This document shows, piece after piece, positions 29,053 through 37,382 of a stretch of 64,000 nt of DNA; positions within the stretch are counted from its first letter, which is position 1, and each line of letters starts with the position of its first letter. The stretch spans positions 37,855 to 101,854 of the forward strand of contig CABYXC010000004.1 in NCBI GenBank assembly GCA_902522865.1, given 5' to 3'. This stretch comes from an uncultured Alphaproteobacteria bacterium. GTDB taxonomy: Bacteria > Pseudomonadota > Alphaproteobacteria > HIMB59 > GCA-002718135. The position numbers and the translations under genes were made by a program. The notes under the pieces were generated by a model. That model had not been told where the DNA came from and did not search any database. It was given only the letters and a program-made list of their open reading frames with translations.

Positions 29053-29844
29053 TTATGTCTCTTGAATTGGTGTGATATTTTTGGCTAAACCATTATTAAT
29101 ATCGATTTCTATTAAAGCTCCACATATAGTTATATTTTCAGTAGCAGGTGTAAATCTACCTTCAGCCCTATATCCCTTAACAAATCCATGGATTGGATTA
29201 TTTATATCGAAACCAATTATTGAATTGTAATCACCTGACATTCCAACATCTGTTTGATAAGCTGTACCTTTGGGTAAAATAACACTGTCTGCTGTTGGCA
29301 CATGAGTATGTGTACCTAAAACTGCCGTAACTTGTCCATCAACATAATATCCAAATGCCTTTTTTTCAGAAGTTGCTTCACCATGCATATCAATAATTAT
29401 TGCATCACATGTACTACCTAATTTCTCTTTTTGAAGAAATTCAATCATACTTTTAAACGGATCATCTAATGATAAATTCATAAATAATCTTAGCATTACT
29501 TGTACTACGATAATTTTTTTTCCGTTTAAAAGTTCAAATTTATAATATCCTTTTCCAGGAACACCGTCAGGATAATTTAAAGCTCTGATTATTTTTGGAT
29601 TTTCTTCAATATAAGAAAGCATATCTCTTTGATCCCATGCATGATTCCCAAGTGTAAGTAGATCTAATCCGCTGGAAAATAATTCTTCTGCATCCTTTTT
29701 TGAAAGTCCATAACCAGAAGTAGCATTTTCACCATTAGCAATAATCATGTCTGTATTGTATTTAGATTTGAGTGTTGGTAAAATTTCTTTAATTTTTTTT
29801 CGTGACGCCTTACCGACAATATCACCTATAAAAAGAATTTTCAT
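29053..29844 (-). CDS. YmdB-family metallophosphoesterase (TIGR00282)
   Basis: A 263-residue two-metal phosphoesterase. Metal ligands are visible in GDIVGK (7-12), NGENATSGYG (38-47), LGNHAWD (66-72), DMHGEATSEKKAFGYY near 152-167 and GTHTHVPTAD near 177-186. Members cleave 2',3'-cyclic nucleotides and cAMP and in Bacillus affect motility and biofilm switching; the role in alphaproteobacteria is not established. It overlaps the 5-formyl-THF cycloligase gene by 4 bases, so the pair is co-translated. Confidence 0.9.
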   Translation of the reverse strand: MKILFIGDIVGKASRKKIKEILPTLKSKYNTDMIIANGENATSGYGLSKKDAEELFSSGLDLLTLGNHAWDQRDMLSYIEENPKIIRALNYPDGVPGKGYYKFELLNGKKIIVVQVMLRLFMNLSLDDPFKSMIEFLQKEKLGSTCDAIIIDMHGEATSEKKAFGYYVDGQVTAVLGTHTHVPTADSVILPKGTAYQTDVGMSGDYNSIIGFDINNPIHGFVKGYRAEGRFTPATENITICGALIEIDINNGLAKNITPIQET

Positions 29845-30422
29845 TGAAAACTATATAAATTTTTTTCAGTAATAACATAATCCACTTTAAAATCAAATTT
29901 GTCTATGGGTATGTAATCTAACTTTTGTTCTTCATATGCATAGGCTACAGATATGAACCTATGATTAATTTTATTTAAATAAGCAAAAGTCCTGTCATAA
30001 TAACCTCCCCCATAACCTAATCTATTTCCCTTATTATCAAAAGCTAAACAAGGTACAAAAATTAATTCAGGGTTTAAAATTTTATTATTATCTTGAGGCT
30101 CTGATATGTTCATATGTCCTTTTACAAAATTCTCGTCACTCTTAAATTGCTTAAAGATTAAATGACTATTTTTTTTCTCAATTACAGGAAGACATAAAAT
30201 TTTATTTTTAATAAAGATAAGATTGTTAAGCTTTCTTGTATTTATCTCAGAATTTATAGAAATAAAACTAGATACTATATTGATTTCTTGAAAGTTAATT
30301 TTTTCAAAAAATTCATTAAACAAAGATAAAGTAAAATGAGATGGCTTGTTATTAAAAATCTTATCTCTTATAATTTTTTGTTTTTTTCTGATAATTGATT
30401 TTTCATTTTTAATATTATTCAT
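29841..30422 (-). CDS. fau: 5-formyltetrahydrofolate cyclo-ligase
   Basis: This ATP-dependent enzyme returns 5-formyl-THF, a dead-end inhibitor, to 5,10-methenyl-THF. The 193 residues contain the nucleotide/substrate motif RLGYGGGYYDRTF near 152-164 and IFVPCLAFDNKGNRLG near 138-153. It overlaps zapA by 8 bases, so the 6S RNA gene that separates zapA from this gene in E. coli has no room here. The gene also fits the strong folate-bound one-carbon metabolism encoded at 43-61 kb. Confidence 0.9.
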   Translation of the reverse strand: MNNIKNEKSIIRKKQKIIRDKIFNNKPSHFTLSLFNEFFEKINFQEINIVSSFISINSEINTRKLNNLIFIKNKILCLPVIEKKNSHLIFKQFKSDENFVKGHMNISEPQDNNKILNPELIFVPCLAFDNKGNRLGYGGGYYDRTFAYLNKINHRFISVAYAYEEQKLDYIPIDKFDFKVDYVITEKNLYSFQ

Positions 30423-30834
30423 AATAAGAATTCTTAATTATATCAATTAAACCCTCTACTTTTTTATTTATTTCATCAAATTCTTGATCTAATTTCAATT
30501 TTTCATCTTCTAAAATTTTTTTTTCATTTTGTAGTTTTAGTATTTTGTCTTTAAGTTCTAAATTGTTCTTTAGATATTCTTCATTCTTGGCATCATTTAC
30601 CTCTGAAATTCTTTCTATATTTAATTTTTCTGAAAGCTCCGCTTGAAGCTCGATAGAGAGAAGTGATAACAATATTGTATCACTTATTTTTCCATTAGAA
30701 TATTTTGGATTTTGTAATTTATCATCAATTTTTTTATTAATTAAATTTATTGAATCTATTATTTTTTTTTCATCTTTTTTTTCATATTCTAATGATATTT
30801 CTCTATTTAGAATTTTTGTCTTATAAAAAGGCAT
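30415..30834 (-). CDS. zapA: Cell division protein ZapA
   Basis: A 139-residue protein with a ZapA globular domain (about 1-60; ILNREISLEYEKKDEKKI at 8-25, and LLSLLSIELQAELSEKL near 54-70) and a long C-terminal coiled coil. ZapA stabilises the FtsZ ring by crosslinking filaments. It lies between a small coiled-coil gene (2 bases upstream) and the folate cycloligase gene (8-base overlap), the usual alphaproteobacterial neighbourhood, which supports a call that sequence similarity alone would leave moderate. Confidence 0.8.
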   Translation of the reverse strand: MPFYKTKILNREISLEYEKKDEKKIIDSINLINKKIDDKLQNPKYSNGKISDTILLSLLSIELQAELSEKLNIERISEVNDAKNEEYLKNNLELKDKILKLQNEKKILEDEKLKLDQEFDEINKKVEGLIDIIKNSYYE

Positions 30835-30836
30835 GG

Positions 30837-31025
30837 TTATTTTTTAATCAGAAGTTCCAATTCATCAATATACTCAGACATTTGTATTCGTAAATTTTTA
30901 ATTTCATTTTCAAGATTTTTAATTTTTTCTTTTTTGGAAATATGATGATCCCTAAAATCTTCTAAAGCTGATCTTAGATTATTTAAGTTTTCGCTCAGAA
31001 CTGTAATTTTTTTTTGTATTTCCAT
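30837..31025 (-). CDS. Small coiled-coil protein, DUF4164-like
   Basis: A 62-residue protein that is almost entirely a charged heptad-repeat coiled coil. A short coiled-coil protein (DUF4164) sits between zapA and the transketolase gene in many alphaproteobacteria, and this gene occupies that place; a role with ZapA in division is plausible but unproven. It has no SD sequence; TATAAA lies 6 bases before the ATG, which suggests a leaderless transcript. Confidence 0.7.
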   Translation of the reverse strand: MEIQKKITVLSENLNNLRSALEDFRDHHISKKEKIKNLENEIKNLRIQMSEYIDELELLIKK

Positions 31026-31031
31026 TATAAT

Positions 31032-31037
31032 TTTATA
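31032..31037 (-). promoter_or_regulatory. Candidate -10 element for a leaderless DUF4164-like transcript
   Basis: TATAAA on the minus strand, 6 bases before the ATG of the 62-residue coiled-coil gene, in the 85-base divergent spacer facing tkt. There is no SD sequence. Same geometry as at rpoH, rpmG and the 52.3-kb coiled-coil gene. Confidence 0.3.
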
Positions 31038-31053
31038 GTTTGTAATTTTATAA

Positions 31054-31082
31054 TTGTCACTGTAATGAACCCATATTAAATA
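31054..31082 (+). promoter_or_regulatory. Candidate promoter of tkt
   Basis: TTGTCA (31054-31059), a 17-base spacer and TAAATA (31077-31082) lie upstream of tkt. The -35 box is good and the -10 box is weak, so this is only a candidate. Confidence 0.3.
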
Positions 31083-31110
31083 ATTTTATATCAACCATAA
31101 AGGTAAGTAT

Positions 31111-33087
31111 TTGAATAATTTAAATAATATCAACAATCTAAGACAATTATCAAATTGTATTAGATTTTTATCAATGGATGCAGTGGAAAAAGCAAAATCT
31201 GGTCATCCTGGTATGCCTATGGGTATGGCAGACATCGCAACAATTCTTTATAAAAATCATTTAAAGTTTAATCCGAATGATCCAGATTGGATTGATAGAG
31301 ATAGATTAATTATTTCAAATGGGCATGGCTCAATGCTTTTATACTCTTGTTTGTATCTAACAGGATATAAAGATATTGACATAAATCAAATTAAGAATTT
31401 TAGACAATTACATAATAAAACTGCAGGTCACCCAGAATATGGAAGTGCAGAAGGGATAGAAACAACTACTGGGCCTTTGTCTCAAGGTTTAGCAAATGCA
31501 GTTGGAATGGCGCTAGCGGAAAAAAAATTATCAAGTAATTATGGAAAAGAATTATTCGATCATTACACTTATGTTTTTGCTGGAGATGGATGCTTAATGG
31601 AAGGTTTAAGTCATGAAGCGTGTAGTCTTGCAGGACATTTAAAATTAAATAAGCTTATTATGTTTTTTGATAATAATTCTATTTCCATAGATGGTTCAAC
31701 AGATCTTTCAGTTTCAGACAATGTGAAAAAAAGATTTGAAGCTTATAATTGGAATATAATAGAAATAGATGGTCACAAATATGAGGAAATTGATCAAGCT
31801 ATAATTCAAGCAAAAAAAAATGATGCACCAACAATTATATCTTGTAAAACTAAAATTGGTTTTGGCTCTCCAAACAAGGAGGGTTCAGCTTCATCACATG
31901 GTTCACCTCTTGGTGAAGACGAAATTAGTTTAACAAGAAAAAAATTAGAATGGAATTATTCGCCGTTTGAAATTCCAGATGATTTATTACATGAGTGGAG
32001 AAATTTTTATAAAAGAAATGAAGAAACAAGAAATTCATGGTTATCAAAAAACAAAGAATTAATTGAAAGTAAAAATTTTAAAGATAGTTTTGATCAAAAA
32101 ATTGATCATCAAATTCCAGAAAAACTTAGTGAATTAAAATCTGAGCATTTTAATGCTAAAACAAATTGTGCTTCAAGAAAATCTAGTGAGCTAACGCTTA
32201 ATTTAATTTCAAACTATCAAAAAAATCTTATTGGTGGATCTGCTGATCTTACTGGATCAAATAACACTAAGGCAAAAGATATGAATGTAATCACATCTAA
32301 TAATTTTAATGGAAATTATATTCATTATGGCATCAGAGAACATGGAATGGCTGGAGTAATGAATGGCATTGCTTTGCATAAAGGTTTAATTCCATATGGA
32401 GGAACGTTTTTGGTATTTACCGATTATTGCAGACCTTCAATTAGGTTATCAGCTATTATGAATATACCAGTTATTTATGTGATGACGCATGACTCAATAG
32501 GATTAGGAGAAGATGGACCAACCCATCAACCTGTTGAACATCTTGCATCTTTAAGATCTATACCAAATTTAACAGTCATTAGGCCTTGTGATATTATTGA
32601 AACTATAGAAGCATGGGAATGTGCAATCAACAACACCGGACCAACAATCTTAGTTTTAACAAGACAAAATTTACCGATGTTACAAAAAGATAATCGCAAA
32701 GAAAATCTTGTAAATAAAGGTGCTTATAAAATAAGAGATTTTAAAGAATATGATGCAACAATTTTATCTTCTGGTTCTGAAGTTGAGATTGCTTGCTCTG
32801 CATCAAATAAACTTTTTGAAAATAATAATTTAAAGATAAGAGTTGTAAGCATGTCTTCATTTGAATTGTTTGAGAAAAATGATGATGGTTATAAAAATGA
32901 AATTTTAGGAAATAAACCGATTTTTGCTATTGAGGCTGGAGTAATAAATGGTTGGGAAAAATATATTAAAAATGAAAATTTTGTTGGCATGTCAACTTTT
33001 GGTGAAAGTGGCCCATACAAAGATTTATATAAGCACTTTAAGATAACAGATGATTACTTAATTGAAAAAATAATTAAAAGTTTATAA
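31111..33087 (+). CDS. tkt: Transketolase
   Basis: A thiamine-diphosphate enzyme that moves two-carbon units between sugar phosphates in the pentose phosphate pathway. The 658 residues include SGHPGMPMGMAD near 30-41, the ThDP motif GDGCLMEG...NNSI near 157-192, the central GIREHGMAGVMNGIALH near 408-424 and the pyrimidine-domain HDSIGLGEDGPTHQPVEHL near 463-481. The start is TTG at 31111 with the SD AAAGG about 8 bases upstream; the first internal Met falls inside the conserved N-terminal motif, so the TTG is needed. gap follows after 11 bases. Confidence 0.96.
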   Translation: MNNLNNINNLRQLSNCIRFLSMDAVEKAKSGHPGMPMGMADIATILYKNHLKFNPNDPDWIDRDRLIISNGHGSMLLYSCLYLTGYKDIDINQIKNFRQLHNKTAGHPEYGSAEGIETTTGPLSQGLANAVGMALAEKKLSSNYGKELFDHYTYVFAGDGCLMEGLSHEACSLAGHLKLNKLIMFFDNNSISIDGSTDLSVSDNVKKRFEAYNWNIIEIDGHKYEEIDQAIIQAKKNDAPTIISCKTKIGFGSPNKEGSASSHGSPLGEDEISLTRKKLEWNYSPFEIPDDLLHEWRNFYKRNEETRNSWLSKNKELIESKNFKDSFDQKIDHQIPEKLSELKSEHFNAKTNCASRKSSELTLNLISNYQKNLIGGSADLTGSNNTKAKDMNVITSNNFNGNYIHYGIREHGMAGVMNGIALHKGLIPYGGTFLVFTDYCRPSIRLSAIMNIPVIYVMTHDSIGLGEDGPTHQPVEHLASLRSIPNLTVIRPCDIIETIEAWECAINNTGPTILVLTRQNLPMLQKDNRKENLVNKGAYKIRDFKEYDATILSSGSEVEIACSASNKLFENNNLKIRVVSMSSFELFEKNDDGYKNEILGNKPIFAIEAGVINGWEKYIKNENFVGMSTFGESGPYKDLYKHFKITDDYLIEKIIKSL

Positions 33088-33098
33088 AAAGGAGAAAT

Positions 33099-34103
33099 AT
33101 GAAAGTTGCAATAAATGGATTTGGAAGAATTGGAAAACTTGTTTTTAGAGCTTTATTAGAAAAAAATCCTAAAGATATTAATATTGTAGCTATTAATGAA
33201 CTAGGAAGTGTTGAGAGCAGTGCACACTTACTTAAATATGACAGTGTTCACGGTATTCTTAAAGATGAGATTAGCTCAATCAAAAATGGATTAAAAATAG
33301 GTAAACATAAAATTAATTTTTATTCCGAAAGAGATCCAAATAACCTTCCTTGGAAATCACTCAAGGTAGATGTTGTTCTTGAATGTAGTGGTGCTTTTAC
33401 TTCAAAAGAAAAGGCGGTTTCTCATTTAAATGCAGGAGCAAAAAAAGTTATTATTTCAGCACCAGCTTCAAATGTAGATGCCACAATTGTTCAAGGTGTA
33501 AATAACGATACCATTAAAAAAAATCATAATGTAATTTCAAACGGATCTTGTACTACTAACTGTCTTGCTCCTTTAGCTATGGTTCTTGATGAAAAATTAG
33601 GAATTGAAAGTGGTTTCATGACAACAATTCATAGTTACACGGGTGATCAAAGAACTGTTGATCAAACCCATTCTGACTTTAGAAGAGCAAGGGCTGCAGC
33701 TGAGTCAATGATTCCAACTTCTACAGGAGCAGCAAAGGCTTTGAGTCTAGTCTTACCAAAATTAAAAGGCAAACTAGATGGAACAGCTATTCGAGTACCT
33801 ACTCCGAATGTCTCACTTATAGATCTTACATTTGTTAGTAAGAAAAAAACTAGCCCAGAAAAAATTAATTCTATAGTTCTTCAAGCTTCAAAAACTAAAA
33901 AATTAAATGGAATTCTAACAACAAACTCATTGCCTCTAGTTTCAATCGATTTTAATCATAATTCAAGCAGTTCTGTATTTGATATGAGTCAAACACAAGT
34001 TGTTAAAGATAAATTCTGTAGAGTTTTATCTTGGTATGATAATGAATGGGGATTTTCAAATAGAATGGTAGACACTATGATTGATCTTAAAAATTTTATT
34101 TAG
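33099..34103 (+). CDS. gap: Glyceraldehyde-3-phosphate dehydrogenase
   Basis: Forms 1,3-bisphosphoglycerate with reduction of NAD(P)+. The 334 residues show the Rossmann motif INGFGRIGK (4-12), the catalytic loop SNGSCTTNCLAP near 147-158 with the active cysteine, and the terminal SWYDNEWGFSNRM. A strong SD, AAGGAG, precedes the ATG. It follows tkt as in many alphaproteobacteria, but pgk and fba, which usually come next, are absent; a short unknown gene starts on its stop codon instead. Confidence 0.96.
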   Translation: MKVAINGFGRIGKLVFRALLEKNPKDINIVAINELGSVESSAHLLKYDSVHGILKDEISSIKNGLKIGKHKINFYSERDPNNLPWKSLKVDVVLECSGAFTSKEKAVSHLNAGAKKVIISAPASNVDATIVQGVNNDTIKKNHNVISNGSCTTNCLAPLAMVLDEKLGIESGFMTTIHSYTGDQRTVDQTHSDFRRARAAAESMIPTSTGAAKALSLVLPKLKGKLDGTAIRVPTPNVSLIDLTFVSKKKTSPEKINSIVLQASKTKKLNGILTTNSLPLVSIDFNHNSSSSVFDMSQTQVVKDKFCRVLSWYDNEWGFSNRMVDTMIDLKNFI

Positions 34104-34501
34104 TGACTAAAAAAATTTGTTTTGCAGTATCGACACTAACACAAATTGAAAGTTTAATAGAATTTCGAAAAGCAAAGTTCAAAACTTCAATTGTATTTAT
34201 AAAATATTTTTTAATTAAAGGTTTTGGGATAGAGTGGCTTAGAACGTTAATAAATCATATTAAAAATAAATATAAGACACATAATATTAAGTTTTTTGTC
34301 GACTCAGGTTATGATCAAGGTCTCAGTATATTATTAACTCACGAAAATATTGATTATTTAAAATTAAAAAATAATAAAATTATCTTAAATAAAATTAATC
34401 AAATTGCTAAAAAAAATAAGGTTTTATTAAATCCAACTTTTGATGTAGTAGATCTTACAAAAATTAAAAATATAAAAAAAAAATTTAAGATAAAATTATG
34501 A
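34103..34501 (+). CDS. Unrecognised 132-residue basic protein between gap and efp
   Basis: I do not recognise this protein. It is basic and Lys/Ile/Asn-rich, has no signal peptide or clear membrane span, and alternates short strands and helices (for instance KICFAVSTLTQIESLIEF at the N-terminus and NIKFFVDSGYDQGLSILL near 63-80), which could be part of a TIM-barrel-like fold. The GTG start at 34103 overlaps the gap stop codon by one base, and the end overlaps efp by 4 bases, so it is translated in step with both neighbours. It is therefore probably a real gene; function unknown. Confidence 0.65.
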   Translation: MTKKICFAVSTLTQIESLIEFRKAKFKTSIVFIKYFLIKGFGIEWLRTLINHIKNKYKTHNIKFFVDSGYDQGLSILLTHENIDYLKLKNNKIILNKINQIAKKNKVLLNPTFDVVDLTKIKNIKKKFKIKL

Positions 34502-35067
34502 AAATAGATGGAAATGAAATTAAAGTTGGAAATATTTTAGAGATTAATAACAAACTTTGGAAAGTTCTAAAAACCCAACATACTCAACCAGGAAAGGGTG
34601 GTGCCTACTTGCAGGCTGAACTTAAAGAAATAAGAGAAGGAACTAAAATGAATTCTAGGTTTAGATCATCAGAAACAGTGGAAAGAGCTATCCTAGATGA
34701 AAAAGAATTTCAATATCTTTATGATGATAATAATAATTTTATATTCATGGATAAACAAACCTATGAACAAATAGAACTTGGCTCAGACATATTAACTGAA
34801 GATCAATCAAAATTTTTAGTTGAGAATAGTGATGTTATTATTAATTTTTATAATGAAAAACCGGTTGGAATTGACTTACCTGATAGTGTAGAATTAACTG
34901 TTGTAGAAACTGAAGGTGTAGTAAAAGGTCAAACAGCTGCTTCGTCATATAAACCAGCTACTTTGCAAAAAAATATTAAAACATCTGTACCTCAATTTAT
35001 TGCAGTCAATGATAAAATAGTAATCAGTACAATTGATGGTAGTTATATTGAAAAATCAAAAAATTAA
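34498..35067 (+). CDS. efp: Translation elongation factor P
   Basis: EF-P relieves ribosome stalling at proline stretches. The 189 residues form the three-barrel KOW/OB architecture; the tip loop QPGKGGAYLQ has Lys33 at the position that is modified in E. coli (Lys34). The segments GVVKGQTAASSYKPATL and IKTSVPQFIAVNDKIVISTIDGSY, split over the C-terminal third, are typical. It overlaps the unknown gene upstream and ends one base into the phosphatase gene. Confidence 0.95.
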   Translation: MKIDGNEIKVGNILEINNKLWKVLKTQHTQPGKGGAYLQAELKEIREGTKMNSRFRSSETVERAILDEKEFQYLYDDNNNFIFMDKQTYEQIELGSDILTEDQSKFLVENSDVIINFYNEKPVGIDLPDSVELTVVETEGVVKGQTAASSYKPATLQKNIKTSVPQFIAVNDKIVISTIDGSYIEKSKN

Positions 35068-35843
35068 TGCAACCTGCTGTAATTAATATCTTTGAAAAAG
35101 CAGTAAAAAAAGCTGGTAAAATATTATTAAGAGATTTTGGAGAATTAGAAAATTTACAAATACAATCAAAATCTGTTGGAGATTTTGTAACCAATGCTGA
35201 TATTAAAGTAGAAAAAACACTTTTAGAAACTCTAAAATATTATTTTCCAGATTATTCTTATATAACTGAGGAGACAGGTGAAATAAAAGGTGATGAAAAC
35301 ACCATTATAATTGATCCAATTGATGGAACATCAAATTTTATTCATGGCATACCTCATGTTGGAATAATTGTTGCTAAAATGACAAATAATGAAATCACAG
35401 ATGGTGTGATTTATAATCCTATTTTAAATGAATTTTTTTGGAGCTCAAAAGGTAAAGGTACATGGTGTAATAATAGTAGACTGAGAGTGTCAGACAGGCA
35501 AATTTTTTCTGATTGTTTGATAGGCACTGGGCTTCCATTTGGAGGAAGAATTTATAAAAACTATTTAAGAGAAATTGATGAAATACTAAAATCTTCTGCA
35601 GGAATAAGAAGGCTTGGCTCTGCAGGCCTCGACCTGGCTTATGTTGCATCTGGTAAATTAGATGGTTTTTGGGAAAAAGATCTAAATTTATGGGATGTTT
35701 CAACAGGTGTTCTATTAGTTAAAGAGGCTGGTGGGAAAATTTCAAATATAGACGGAAATGCATGGGAAATAAATTCTCGTGATTTAGTTGCTTCAAATAA
35801 TAAAATCCATGATGAATTAATTCAAAAACTTTCTTTACTTTGA
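35067..35843 (+). CDS. suhB: Inositol-1-monophosphatase family protein (SuhB type)
   Basis: A 258-residue Mg2+-dependent phosphatase. Metal ligands are in EETGEIKG near 68-75, the signature DPIDGTSNFIHG (83-94) and NLWDVSTGVLLVKEAGG near 209-225. Members hydrolyse inositol phosphates and related sugar phosphates, and SuhB also acts in rRNA transcription complexes in E. coli; which role applies here is not visible. It follows efp directly and precedes rpmE by 24 bases. Confidence 0.9.
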   Translation: MQPAVINIFEKAVKKAGKILLRDFGELENLQIQSKSVGDFVTNADIKVEKTLLETLKYYFPDYSYITEETGEIKGDENTIIIDPIDGTSNFIHGIPHVGIIVAKMTNNEITDGVIYNPILNEFFWSSKGKGTWCNNSRLRVSDRQIFSDCLIGTGLPFGGRIYKNYLREIDEILKSSAGIRRLGSAGLDLAYVASGKLDGFWEKDLNLWDVSTGVLLVKEAGGKISNIDGNAWEINSRDLVASNNKIHDELIQKLSLL

Positions 35844-35867
35844 AATCTATATAAATATAAGAAGTGC

Positions 35868-36095
35868 ATGAAAAAAGATATTCATCCTAAATATCACGAA
35901 ATAAACGTTGTAATGACTGATGGATCTGCTTTCAAAACTAGATCTACTTGGGGCAAAGAAGGTGATACTCTTAAACTAGAAATTGATCCTAAATCTCACC
36001 CTGCTTGGACTGGTGGTAAAGCTGGTCTTAATGAATCTGAAGGGCAAGTAGCTAGATTTCAAAAAAGATTTAAAGGTCTTAAAATTAATAAATAA
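35868..36095 (+). CDS. rpmE: 50S ribosomal protein L31
   Basis: A 75-residue ribosomal protein starting [19 protein letters not shown] with the STWG segment and the basic C-terminus RFQKRFKGL. It lacks the CxxC zinc-binding cysteines of the classical type, so it is the zinc-free form. Its stop abuts the end of the convergent DUF1192 gene with no spacer. Confidence 0.94.
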   Translation: MKKDIHPKYHEINVVMTDGSAFKTRSTWGKEGDTLKLEIDPKSHPAWTGGKAGLNESEGQVARFQKRFKGLKINK

Positions 36096-36284
36096 TTATT
36101 TAAAAAACTTTTCAGCATCAAGTTTTAAATTTTTCTTCTTTTTTACCTCAGCTTGAACTCTTAGTATTTCAGTTTGAAGTTCGGAAATATAATTTTGTAA
36201 ATCTTCAACACTGAAATCATCCAAATTTAATATTTTAACTGTGTTTTGTTTTTCATCAACTTCAAAAAAATCTGTCATAGTCAT
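36096..36284 (-). CDS. DUF1192 family small protein
   Basis: A 62-residue protein with the DUF1192 pattern FSVEDLQNYISELQTEILRV...AEKFFK, that is, a helical segment predicted to form a short coiled coil ending in a conserved Phe-Phe. The function is unknown. It is divergent from the DUF1013 gene across about 44 bases, and the same small protein accompanies rpmE or DUF1013 genes in other alphaproteobacteria. Confidence 0.78.
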   Translation of the reverse strand: MTMTDFFEVDEKQNTVKILNLDDFSVEDLQNYISELQTEILRVQAEVKKKKNLKLDAEKFFK

Positions 36285-36328
36285 ATTTTGTTATATATTA
36301 TTTTTTGATTATATTATATGAGCCAATT

Positions 36329-36871
36329 ATGAAATATCCTTTAATGCCTAAAGCAACAGCAATATGGTTAGTTGAAAATACAGCTTTAACGTTTGATCAA
36401 ATAGCTGAATTCTGTGGATTACATGAATTAGAGGTTCAAGGAATAGCTGATGGAGAAGTTGCTGTCGGTATGAGAGGTTATGATCCAATTGATAATAATC
36501 AATTAACAAAAGAAGAAATTGAAAGATGTGAAAAAGATAATGCAGCTCGTTTGAGTCTTATTAAATCTGATGTAATTGAAGATTTACCACCAAGAAAAAA
36601 AGATTCTAAGTATACACCTCTTTCTTTAAGACAGGAAAAGCCATATGCTATTTTGTGGCTTATAAAAAGATATCCGACTGAATTAAGTAGTTCTCAAATT
36701 GCAAAACTTACCGGCTCAACAAAAAATACAGTAGAGGCTATAAGAAATGGTACTTACAGAGAAGCAATTCTTGAGGCAAAGAGTCCAATGGATGTTGGTT
36801 TATGTACTTATAAGGATCTCGAAAGAACTTTAAATAGAACTAGAACAAAAAAAGTAGACCAAGAAAATTAA
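36329..36871 (+). CDS. DUF1013 / TrcR-type cell cycle transcriptional regulator
   Basis: An alphaproteobacterial DNA-binding-like protein with PLMPKATAIWLVENTALTF (about 4-22), FCGLHELEVQGIADGEVA near 27-44 and a second helix-turn-helix-like region LSSSQIAKLTGSTKNTVEAIRNG near 124-146. I start it at the ATG at 36329 (180 residues), because the longer frame from TTG at 36305 adds eight residues outside the family pattern. DUF1013 proteins have been annotated as the cell cycle regulator TrcR, but direct targets are not known to me. It overlaps the end of the convergent DUF2878 gene by 4 bases. Confidence 0.85.
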   Translation: MKYPLMPKATAIWLVENTALTFDQIAEFCGLHELEVQGIADGEVAVGMRGYDPIDNNQLTKEEIERCEKDNAARLSLIKSDVIEDLPPRKKDSKYTPLSLRQEKPYAILWLIKRYPTELSSSQIAKLTGSTKNTVEAIRNGTYREAILEAKSPMDVGLCTYKDLERTLNRTRTKKVDQEN

Positions 36872-37380
36872 TCATTTTTTATAACGTAGTTTAGATAATA
36901 GAACATCAAGATCATCCAAAATAATACCATTGAAATAATAAAAATCTGAAAGTTATATATTTTTATAACTCCGATAGGTTCACCAAGATAATAAGTTAAA
37001 GGTCCTAAAACTCCACTTAAAATAATTCCTAAAATTTTATAACTTTTAAAAAAAGTAAGAATTTCATCAAAAAGAGTACTAAAACTAAACCATAAAACAA
37101 TCATCCATAATGGCAGAGTGCCAAGTTTAGCAATAGTTTCAAAATCGTAAATTTGGAAATAAACTAATAAAGTATCAAAAAAATATCCTGGAACTGAAAT
37201 CAAAAGTGAAATCTTAATAAATTTTTGTTTATTATGATTAAAATAAAAATAAGTTAGTAAGAAAATAATTCCAACCCAGATGCCCAACATAGGATTAGAA
37301 AATTTTGTTTCACCAAATACACAGGCTAACCAAGTCAGTTGATAGCCAGTTAAGACTAAAAATACTTTTAGTTTTTGCAT
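36868..37380 (-). CDS. DUF2878 family membrane protein
   Basis: A 170-residue integral membrane protein with about five to six hydrophobic spans and the DUF2878-like WLACVFGE near the N-terminus and LPLWMIVLWFSFSTLFDEIL near 89-108. DUF2878 genes recur beside cfa-type methyltransferase, DUF1365 and amine-oxidase genes, exactly as here, so it is taken as part of that lipid-modification cluster. It starts 2 bases after the cfa-like gene. Biochemical function unknown. Confidence 0.78.
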   Translation of the reverse strand: MQKLKVFLVLTGYQLTWLACVFGETKFSNPMLGIWVGIIFLLTYFYFNHNKQKFIKISLLISVPGYFFDTLLVYFQIYDFETIAKLGTLPLWMIVLWFSFSTLFDEILTFFKSYKILGIILSGVLGPLTYYLGEPIGVIKIYNFQIFIISMVLFWMILMFYYLNYVIKND

Positions 37381-37382
37381 TT

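Noticed and set aside
30400..30430. Possible 6S RNA between zapA and the cycloligase gene
   Set aside because: The two genes overlap by 8 bases, so there is no room; the 85-base spacer upstream of the small coiled-coil gene is also too short.
36305..36328. TTG-started extension of the DUF1013 gene
   Set aside because: The added residues precede the conserved PLMPKATA start, and an in-frame ATG at 36329 fits the family.
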